Source: Beaufortia kweichowensis
Taxonomy: Eukaryota > Chordata > Actinopteri > Cypriniformes > Gastromyzontidae
Assembly: GCA_019155185.1 (NCBI GenBank)
Contig: CM032804.1
Coordinates: 12,310,992 to 12,374,991, forward strand
Reading direction: 5' to 3'
Length of the DNA stretch: 64,000 nucleotides
Shown here: positions 27,731 to 38,300 of the stretch, in pieces
Position numbering within the stretch: the first letter of the stretch is position 1
Layout of the letters: each line of letters begins with the position of its first letter
Program-made: the position numbers and the translations under genes
Notes under the pieces: model-generated
Database searches by the model: none
What the model was told of the DNA's origin: nothing
What the model saw: only the letters and a program-made list of their open reading frames with translations

Positions 27731-28297
27731 TTTATTAGTTTAAATATTATTGGTAGGAAGTCACACAAATACAAATATACAGTTACACGATTAAGAAGTT
27801 CTGGTGGCTGACTTGCTGAAAATGCACTTTGTCAGCAAATTTAGTTTAATAAACACTCCTTGGCATTCAAATAATTGTGCAAAATGTACACACTGATTCA
27901 AATAAAATATACATTTAATACAATAAGAGAGATCAGAGTGTAAAAAAACACTGCAAAATCATTTTCATAATCCTATTGCCTGTTATAAATACCTTTACTT
28001 AGAAGAAAAAATGCACAAGATACTATTTTTTATACCCAACAAGCATTTTTTCTTGTTGGAAGCATTAATCTAGCAAAAGTAAGGTTGTTAGGTATGTTAG
28101 GTTTATTGCCAATTATAATTATGCTATGGGGTAAGGTTTTTTTTTGCTTTTAGGTAGAAAATCTTTTCTGGGATTTAAAGTTTAAATATGCTTTGATACA
28201 TATAATACAGTCACTTTGTCAATACAGAATTATTTCTGTAAATGTAAACAGATAATACTGTGCCTGTATAGAACAAGCAAAAGTAAAAGCTTTCATC
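27731..28297 (-). other. MHC class I-like gene 3' UTR (extent inferred)
   Basis: AT-rich sequence after the stop codon. Minus-strand AATAAA signals lie at 27731-27736 and 28112-28117. Nothing else was recognised. Confidence 0.4.
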
Positions 28298-30481
28298 TCA
28301 TGTCTGCAGGTGTTCTGCAAATTCTGCTGTCTGGTCAACTGCTGAGAAAGAGAGAACCATCACACATTAATACAGGTACATTTGAGCACTTTTAATAAAT
28401 AACACAAAAGTAGATCTGGACAGGATAAAAGACTTACCTGAGGCAGGTATGTAGTGTAGGCCTACCTGCTATATGGAGAAAGAAATACAATTATGAAGCA
28501 TGTCCAGCAGAGGTAACCATAATCTAATATGTTTGGGAACAGTGTCAGTGTGTTTGTGTACCTGATTGACTGGTTTGTATATCTTCCTCCATATTGTAAA
28601 TGCAATCAGGGCTCCAAATGCACAAAGTAGCAATAGTACAGCAGGAATTACAATAACAGAGTCTGGACCAGGTTCTGCAAAACACATATTATATACAAGA
28701 CAAGTTAGTGTCTAAAAAAGTATTAGTGTGATTAAGTCTTTATCAGCTGTATCACAAGTACACCATTTGTCTGTGATGCATCTTTACTGCTATACTGAAG
28801 ATACTGTTATAACAATCTGAGATACCTATACTGATGTTAAGTTTGTTATCCAGACTAAGGTGAGTCACAGTACATGTGTAAGTGTGCCTTCGTTTTTGCT
28901 CTTCGGCACTGATCTCCACACTCTTCCTCATCTGGTACGTTCCGTCAGCATTGGGCAGCAGTTCTCCACCCGTGACACGCTCCTCATTTATCGCCTGGCC
29001 ATCCTGAAGTAGGGTCAGGTTGATGTGCCGCGGGTAAAAACCAGTCGCCAGGCAGGTAACCCAAACTCCACCAGAGTGTTCAATCACTCTTACTCTGGGT
29101 TTTACTGTCAGGGAAAAAATGATCAATAAGCAAGAAACATCATAGGATCATAGGCCTTTAAAGCTATTAACTCACAGCAACACAAGGTGTCTACCTCTTG
29201 CCATCACCCGGTTCTTCTCCTTTTTGAGATGTTTCTTAAGCTGACTGATGCACAGAGGGCGATAAAAGTTGGCATACAGCCACGTATCATATTCTAACTG
29301 TGCTCGACTCTTAATCACAGGCCATTTCCACTGAGTGTGCTGGTCGCCATGAATTTCATAGTGTCTCTCAAAGCCACTTTCACCATTGAAAGCCTCCAGA
29401 GTCATCATTCTGCCAGGCTCATCTCGATAAAGTTCACATCCAACCAGTCTCTGCTGCACATGAAGGCCTAAGAAAAAAGAACCGTCTCTTGTGGGTACAT
29501 TCAGTTAAAAGTTGAAAAAACTTACTCACTGTTGTTTATATATTTTTCACTTTTTAGAATAATAGTACACTCATCAAAATCATAAATTACAATTGTAACT
29601 GTGGTGACTAAAAGCATCCAAAATAAATGAACATTATGTTATATTAGAGCATCTTCAAAAGTAGTCACCCTTTGTCTAGAATTTTTAAAATCATACTCTT
29701 GACATTTTATCATCCAAATTTTCGAGGTCTCAACCTGGCACTGAAGGAATTTCTATTTATGCTGGACTCTTATTGGCTGCTTTTTATTCATTATTTGCTC
29801 CAAGTAATCCAATAAAAATATAAATAATATAAATAAATAACATTTAAGTTTTATAATTAAAAATATTTATATGTTGGCATAATTATTAATAAAGATTTTT
29901 TAAATCATGTGAAACTTTTTTGTCAGTTGTGTCTAAACTATTCTCATACTTGCTATTCATAATGATATTTACATAAAATGCTTAAACTTACTAAAATAAC
30001 TCATATAATTATAACGGTTGCACACCAAAGAATAAAACAAGGCCTTTGGGGAACAAGTACCTCTAGTGTAATTTAAGTAATCAATTAAGTAATATGCTTT
30101 GGTTTTCATGCCCTCGTGTATGCCTTTACAGACTGTTGATACAGTCAGCTGCTCAGTGACATTGACCGATTCTTGTTCTGTTTTCAGGACAAAACGTTTC
30201 TCGTCGGAGTTATAGTGACCGATGACAATATCATCCAGCATAACAACTGATGTAAACTCTGGAAACGGGATCGAAACATCCCCTGTTAAGAACGTGGCAA
30301 AGACCCATAACGAATGTGATCCTGTAAGAGTAAAACATCAGGTTCAACAATTTAAACATTTAATTATTTGGACTGTCTGGAATGCAGACTAGTGTTTCGT
30401 GTTAATGCTGTTTAGCTTCTTACCCGAGTCAGAAAACACAGGGGCTGATAGTATGCATACTACAGCGATCACATGCAACAT
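28298..30481 (-). CDS. MHC class I-like heavy chain, probably non-classical
   Basis: Seven exons join in frame to 350 aa: 30424-30481 (signal peptide MLHVIAVVCILSAPVFS), 30061-30321 (alpha-1), 29195-29467 (alpha-2), 28826-29104 (alpha-3), 28562-28674 (transmembrane), 28438-28465 and 28298-28338 (tail). Alpha-2 keeps its Cys pair (VGCELY and PLCISQLKK). Alpha-3 is a C1-set Ig domain (TCLATGFYPRHINLTLLQDG, then YTCTVTH). The transmembrane helix is VIVIPAVLLLLCAFGALIAF, followed by basic WRKIYK. Exon phases are all class I-like. The product would sit at the cell surface, probably with beta-2 microglobulin. Residues equal to human Y7, Y159 and Y171 are V, F and H, and the T143/K146/W147 cluster is not preserved, which argues against classical peptide anchoring. 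Assignment to a particular fish lineage (L, Z, S, U) is not possible by eye. Confidence 0.9.
29468..30060 (-). other. Intron 2 of the MHC class I-like gene
   Basis: AT-rich, roughly 590-bp intron between the alpha-1 and alpha-2 exons. No feature recognised. Confidence 0.6.
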
Positions 30482-33400
30482 GTTTATTTACGCAATTAAA
30501 AATATTAATGCATTTAAAATATTAATGCATTTTAAATCTTGACATGACTCTGAAGTCAGGTACACCATCAGGCAACTCGGCAATATATTGCAATATATTC
30601 AAACTTCCTCTTTGTCGAACATGATTGAGGTTATAGTTCACCGGAGGTGTGGTTTAAAAAACATTCTTGTTGCCAGATGGCGCAAATCAATATAATGTGC
30701 ATTCAACTTCACCTTGAAACAATTCACCTCTACACACTTATTCACACCATTAACCATCACATTGTTACAATAATGCTGCATATATCATTAACTTTAACCC
30801 TAAGCTTTGGAGTTCGAGAGCGTTAATACCTCGATCATAACATAAATAGATCTGTAATTGCCAGCTTTCTCCACTAGAGTGTGCTATTTGCCATGCTTTT
30901 TGCACTTAAGTTTCAATTTAAAGTAAGCTTTGGCATATTGGTTAAATATAACGCTCTAAAAATGCTGTAATGTAAGTAATGACAAGAAATATCACAATAT
31001 CAACGTAGCAACACTCAATAAGGTGGTATTATAATGGTGCAAGAATAAAATGAGAAAAGTATTCAAATAAATAAATGTAAAGAATGGACCTTAAATATGA
31101 CATTATAAACAACAACAACAAAGAAAAACAACAAAACAACAAAAATACTTCGTACATGGGTTGTTTTTGATTGTACTGAACAAGGCAGTAGTAGGTTTTG
31201 TTCACATTCTTTGAACACAGGTCTAAAACAAGCTTATTAAATATATATGTATGATTCTCAGTTAAAGATTTTGGAGTGCAAACACTCTTCTGGTGTGACC
31301 TTGACATCACTGACCCAAACAGATGAGTGGATCTAATTTTTAAGTGCCCCCTATTGTTCACAGCTATAATTGAAGGGTCCCAATACAATATACTAGCTTG
31401 GCATAACTAGAAAGATGTATAATCATTATAAAAAAAACAACCAAACACTAATATCTTGACTTAGTTTATCTATTTAGTTAGTAGCTTATTTTAATACTTG
31501 TTTAAAATAATTTTGATCACCTTGAGACCCCCTAGACAAATAGGTAAATATTCTCTTTCTACCATTGCACATATAAAATATAATATCTCTGTGGCCTCAA
31601 ACGTCTCTCTGTACAAAACCAATACAAATACAAATGTTAAATTAAATAAGTATATAAAAATATATATGCTCGCTCTCTCTCTCTTTCTGGCTGTATCCAC
31701 GTTTAAACAGAGAAGCAATCACAACCCTGTACACGAGTTTTATTTCTCCGGACTGAGATGTTTACATTAGTGGATGACCGAGGCTTTCCACGAAAATAGA
31801 GCGCCGTGTCGACGCCCACTTTAGTGTTCCACATCAGAGCTGAAGTCGTAACAGCGCCCCCGCACGTGGACGAGCCTGGTGACCGTGCGCATCCGCAGCA
31901 GTGACGACACACCCCTATCACGCTCCTGCGAGTGCAGCAATGTCCTCGGTGCGGGACAGCTCACATGGCGCACGGGGACCCTGCGACAGCTACGAAGAAA
32001 AAACAGGGACATATCTTTATCTTTACCTATTATCTTTATTATATATCTTTATTATAATTGGTTATATTTGCGTAACGCTGCAGGGGCACAACAGAGAAGG
32101 CTGTACCGAAAATAACCTGTTGCTATTTGATGTTTGTATATATTTGATGTTAATTATTAGAAGACGTATATTAATTTAAACAAATTTATGCAAAAGCTGT
32201 TATTAACATGCTTTCGTTTTATATGCTGTATTTATATATCTTGAATATTTGGTTATATTTTCCTAAATTATTCTGAATTCTAGTAATATGTTATTATACC
32301 AGCAGCAGTGAGAAATACAGATGCTGTAGCTCCTTTAGGCACGCGGACAGTGGGTTAGCAGGCGCCGTAGGTGACCTAGATTCACACTAAATTTGAGTCT
32401 TCACATCTTTAAAATTGTGTATTTCTAATAGAGCATCTTATTTTGTAAGTTAGTATTTACATATTACATTACATTATTTACATGTTTACCTGGTCGTCTT
32501 TTGGTTATTTGTTATTTTATTTTTTTACTTAATAAAGACTAATAAAAAATCTTAAATAAAGACTAGTTAACATATTACGATGTTTTAACAATGCTGACCA
32601 TGAAATAGTAAAGCAGTACAAGTGATGTTGCCAAAAAGAAAACCGCAATGATGGGAAGGTAATGACTGTTTGCCATGCCAAGACTTCCTCACGTTGTCGA
32701 GCACGGGCTCTGTTGCTCCAGACAACACAAAGCGGACAAAATAGTACATGAATAAATTGCAAAATGTAATATATATATGTAAATATGTAAAACTCACCCT
32801 AACTCTTTTTATTATATGTTGTGAATTAGTAACGAGCACTAAAAGTATGTACAGAACAAGGTGAAGTATTTTTGGAGAGTCCAGACTAACTTGGTTGGGT
32901 CATACAAATGAAACAAAACTTAAAAGTAGTGTAACAAAACTTTTAAATATTTATTTTGGACATGGTATTACCATATAACATCACTGCACCACAGTACATT
33001 TTTATGAAAAGCAATTTGGTCAACATTGTATAAATTTTGTATAAAATTTTTCTAAATTTTGACAATCCTCATGACCTTTCTGGTAGATTTACCAATAGAT
33101 TTTTGGATGAAAACAGTGGGTAAATAATCTGGTGTTTACTTTGGGTTTTACACCTGCGATTAAATCTTTAATTCTACAGGTCGTGAGCCATACCCAGTCA
33201 AACATTAAAATTATTCATCTAAATAACTCATTCTAATAAAATTACATCAGTTTTCGCTTTAAATTATCCGAGTTTTATACCAGAGGCGAGCATTGATGTC
33301 TTTTTATATGTTTTGGTTTCATCAGGCTAGACGAGTATAAAGTGAGTGCGTCTGAAACAAACCTGGTGATATTACGGTACACTGGTGCGCGCCATGTGCA

Positions 33401-33830
33401 GCTCGCTACTGTACACAGATCGGTTACAATACGGATAAAAAGGATCTGCATGTGACAGTCCAGCAATGTCACAAATACAGTCGTGCACACATTTAACATG
33501 ATAGTTAAATCCATTAACTAAAATTTAGAAGAATTAAATCCACTCAAGTGATTAAGCGATGCGCGCACCTAGACTGATGCTGTTTGGTTCAGGTAACGTG
33601 ATGCTCAAACGTGAGGAAACCTTTACTTCCCTCCCTTATCCAGCGGAACTGTTATTATTCTATGGCCTTGATGCTATAAACAACAACTGGGATACATTCG
33701 CTTAAGAAACGTGTCAGAAAATAGCAATAATAGGCGTGGTCCATTTAAAACAGCAGGCAACACTTAAAAGCATGTCATCTATTCGCCACAGCAATGATTC
33801 ATGCATGTTTACATTTTGCAGAGAGACTGT
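30482..33830. other. Intergenic DNA between the MHC-I gene and the nr1d1 upstream region
   Basis: Mostly AT-rich. It contains an isolated CpG-rich patch at about 31790-32000, preceded on the minus strand by an acceptor-like pyrimidine tract. It also holds a 33-codon minus-strand frame with a strongly hydrophobic core (32575-32676). Neither can be called a gene from the sequence alone; both are listed as findings. Confidence 0.5.
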
Positions 33831-33838
33831 TGTGCTGT

Positions 33839-34884
33839 CACGTGCACTGTCACACACTGTTGTTGTAAAGGTGGGAATGATTAATCGTACCTGCAATAAG
33901 ACGCTTGAGTGATTCACGTGATCTTGACAAGTGCAGAAGTGCCAGGGTCAGTGTAAGTGATGTTACTGAACATGCTTATAGGTATGACACTGCCAGATGA
34001 TCTTTAGCAGCCTATGGTATTATTCTCAGGCACGTGCCGTTTGAAACCCAAAAATAAGAAAATAATGGTCTGCTAAAGTTTTTGTATCTGGGGCACAGAC
34101 TAGTTATTTTGGGGGTCAATTGGTTGGGTGACAAAGCTGAAAAGCGCAAGTAAAAACAAACTATCAAAAGATAAGATGTTAAAATCAGCATATGGTTTGG
34201 TACATTATAAAACCGATGAACAGAATATTAATTTATATATTTTATCATTGCCATAGTACAGTATAGCCTACTTATCACAACTAAGAATCTAGTGCCATAT
34301 TGCTGTAAATAAACTGTTCCTGTGATTAATTGACATTAATTTTATGTTTTTGTATGCTTTTCTAATACTGTATGTGAATCCCACCTTGGTAGGATGCTTT
34401 CCTTAACAGGTACATATATATTATTATTCTTATCAAACATCATTTTCATAATATTCTACATGTTCAGTTTACACTTTAGCCTCCTACAGCCGCCACTGTG
34501 TCTTAAATTTGGATTAATCTGGTGTTTAACAACTTCAACAAACTGCGAAAAATGTTTTGCAAAATAGCCCACAATTACTTTAAGTCAAAAATATTATTTA
34601 ATATGACTGAATCAACGTGACTACACAATCAATTAATTTCTAATTACATTTAATTACAATAATGGCTAAGAATCATGTCAGGTATAAATAGCTCATTGAG
34701 GCAACAACAAATGAATCATCTATGCATTGTTGTTTACATGTTATCTAATGTGTTGCCAGAAAGACGAAAGAAGATTTTACCCACTACACTCAAACACAAA
34801 ACCAATCACAAAAATAACCAGTTATCGGGCTATTTTAAACTTTATACCCCAAACTGCATTTCCCATTGCTTAGGTAGCCACGTG
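33839..34884. promoter_or_regulatory. Cluster of four CACGTG E-boxes upstream of nr1d1
   Basis: Perfect CACGTG palindromes occur at 33839-33844, 33915-33920, 34031-34036 and 34879-34884. They lie about 1.6 to 0.5 kb before the nr1d1 start codon. CACGTG is the CLOCK:BMAL1 site, and REV-ERB genes are known direct CLOCK:BMAL1 targets. A fifth copy lies in intron 1 (37069-37074). The clock function of these copies is inferred. Confidence 0.6.
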
Positions 34885-35397
34885 CGCGGATACTTTTAAA
34901 TCCGCACCAAAAATGTGTTCGGGAGAAAGTGTGTCACTGGGCCACGAGTCTCTCGCTGAGGTCACATGGACACATTTCGAGCCTCGTGCACAGCGGTGGA
35001 AATTGGTGCGCCTGCGCTCATCTCATCCATGCATGCTTCTTGAAACGAGGCAGTCCAAGCAAAACCGGGCCGACTTGACAGAACAGTTCAGAGCGACACA
35101 GATTGGGCGAGTGATAGGACAGGCGCGCTGGCGTATGATATACACTTCTATTGAATGAACCACATTTCCTTGACACAATAGTGTAAAACTGAGCTGCGTT
35201 CTTGCGCAGATTTTGTTAGACGCGCGCTTATTTTAATGCGATTTTATGAGGGTGATTGTTATGACTCTACCCTGAATAATAACTGATTTAAGAGAAAACA
35301 GAAGTGCATCTAGAGAGAGCGAGAGAGAGCATCTCTCTTTAGGTGTTGCAGCGAAGACTATTTCATCAAACCCTGAATGACTTTACTCGGACTCAAT
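34885..35397 (+). promoter_or_regulatory. nr1d1 proximal promoter and 5' UTR
   Basis: A CpG-richer stretch immediately before the first coding exon, with an AGGTCA nuclear-receptor half-site at 34959-34964 and a GAGAGAGCGAGAGAGAGC run near 35315-35332. The start site cannot be fixed by eye. Confidence 0.4.
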
Positions 35398-38300
35398 ATG
35401 ACCACAGCAGTAGACACGAACAACACAGGTAAGAAATTCTTGATGTTTTTAGGAAAAGTTTTGTTTATCAGTGTGTAGATATTGATGTCGCGTCTCTGCT
35501 AGATCAATGTCAACTGCGTTATTATGTCGATTATTTTGCATTACGCGCTACGGTGTAACCATTTAACATGTATATATCACATATTGTACTTTACCTTACC
35601 TGGGATGGAATGTTTGTTATGTTAAAAGTTGTGTAAAATCTACCTGGGTAATCATGATGCCAATTTGTTGTTTTTATACGGTTTACTTTAACGAGCGTAC
35701 AGACGTGAAACAATTTTGTTTTGCATGACGTAGAAATGACTTTTCATTATGAATTTTTACGTGTGACCAGGAAGGGCGTTAAACTGTACTTAACTGTAGT
35801 TTGTAATTTGAAATGTCATATAGTATTTCACATGAGCAAAGTTCGAGATATAGATAGAAAGTGTATGTCAAACCAAATGCAAGGACATCACGGGTTACGA
35901 CACACTGTTCTCATGAATTTCGGGGAACTAGGTCATAACTATAAAGTCAGGTGTACGGACATCCCTGTGATGCAGGCGAGCGTCGCAGACCTAGCTCGAT
36001 TCACATGGACCGCCGTGCCTAGCCATGTGCTTTTTGTTTTCAATTCTCTGCTCTCCGCCTACATTCATTGGTAAACGCAGGCGCTCATTACATAATTCCG
36101 CCTCGCGACGTGTCTGCCCTCCCAGCGCGAACCCGTGTGTGACGCTGCAGGCTGAGCCATGTGCGCGATGTGATTGGACGAAATGTCGGAAGGGGGGCTG
36201 GACATCACGTTAACTCGTGTTCACTTCAAATGTGGGACATGAATTGATCCAGTTTAACGTAACAGTTTTTTCTCTCTCTCCTTCTGACATGATACAACGT
36301 CACTAAACGCCCCACCTCAACCTCTTATATGTCTTGGGGTTACAGTTATCAAACGTAAAGAGTTGATTTTAAACCAAACGTTAAGTTTTGATTTAGGGAA
36401 AATATGTGACGCTGTCTGTGAAAACCAGGCTAAAATCTCAAAATAAAAGGATGAAAAAATAAATCAAGGTTATGTGTTCTTCACAATATGGAGGGTGATT
36501 TTATTTTTTAGAGAACGAAAATACGTAAAAAAGACTTTATCTGGGGTTTTACAGGCAGGGTCACATATGTAAAATATAACGGAATATACGCTTATTTTTA
36601 TCTTTCTGTTGTTATGCGAGCCGCATCCGAATGTGTGACAGCACATTACGCCAAGTTGTTATGTTGCTTGGCAACCGCTTACATCAAATAGCTGGAGTAA
36701 TGCACTATATTTCTTGGCGGAAGAATGGTTTATTTTCATGATTTTAATAAACATATTATTGACCATTGGTCAATCAATAATTGTTTTAACGCAATGAGCC
36801 ACTTCCAGGGATCTCACCAAATTTGAAGTCTGTTTCAAACAGTATGATCTCTGTGACCTACGAACTCTCGTGGCTCGTTGTTTTCTAGTATAGGTATAAT
36901 GAAGACTAGTTAAACATTCACAACATTTTATTGTTATTGCAGACTGTAAATATGTACAGGTGACGCGTGGATGAGAATGAATAGTAAAATACTTTGCAAA
37001 GAACCGGGTGTGTTTGAGAGGCGTGTCTAATGCGGTGAGTTTCGCTGAAGGGCTGTCGGTGTGTGGCGCACGTGGAAAAGAGGCGTGCTTCCCCAATGAT
37101 GCGCTCGAACAGCTCACGCGCGCTGTGATATGCTTGCACACGATTTCCTCTGACACGGTGTTTATTTATCAACGACAGGAAATTGTTGAAAAATACCATT
37201 ATAGCGCACGCGGTTTGATGCAGTTTGGTAAACGTGATCTCCACGAACCTGCTGCATTTGGTAAATGCGAATAAAAGTGGTACATTTAGTGGATATATTT
37301 AGTGCACGCAACACTCACAACAAATCAGTTGCCACTTAGTGCACAAAATGTACATTTAGTGGATACATTTAGTGCACTACATGTGTAGATACATTTCTAG
37401 TTAGAAATGGGGTGACAAAACAACAGCATGTTTATCAGTTGTTGCTTCATCTGACACAGTGACATTTTGACCTTTTGTACTCTTACATAATCTCCAGGGT
37501 ACCGATTTGCGTCTGGTAATGTAAAGTATTGTCCACCAATTGAGAAACACTCCTATTAGTGGGAGTATAAAAAGGAAATAAACAATGGGAAAATAATAAA
37601 TAGCAATAGATATACGGATCTCACAAAAGGATACTGTATCAGTTTATAGCACTAAATAATCTGTTCAAAATAGGTTTTCCATGAAATGTTTACATATGGG
37701 GGATAAAGGTAACTAGGCACTAGGGATACAGTATACATGCTAGAGTCAATGCCATGATGTAATGTGTAGTTCCTCAAGAGCAAAGTTGACTAATGTTATC
37801 TGATTTGAGCCTGTAAAACATCAATGAGCAGGATCTAAATAAAACTGTAAATGTCAAAAGTCAATGCACATGTCACGGCATGTGCTTCCTTCACATCATG
37901 CCGATCTGAAGCAGAGTTATGTATTTAACACGTTGCAAGCTTGCATAAATAACATAAGGCAGATGTTGCGTGACTTCCTAGTGGCAGTAAAACTATAAAC
38001 CTTCTCAGGAACTCACTCAGGAAATAAAAGGAGCGGTCACTTTTTATATCCTCATGCAGTTTAGAGCAACGCAAAAACAATTCCTAGAAAATATCCGTCT
38101 TCTCCACCCAGACTGGTTTTGAAACTTCTTGTGCAACTAAGAGAAGTATTTGTGGAAACATCATAATAAGAACTGTTTTAGGGAAGCCAAAAATACCTGA
38201 GAACATTCTTAACTCATGCTCAGTGGGCGTCTAGCTTATTTTTTATGAGCGAGTGTTTCCGCAGCGTGGTGGGAGGAATTTAGTTAAAGTTTCTTGATGC

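Noticed and set aside
36770..37274. Open frames on both strands in nr1d1 intron 1
   Set aside because: No similarity to known proteins, overlapping in several frames, and located inside an intron of a well-supported gene.
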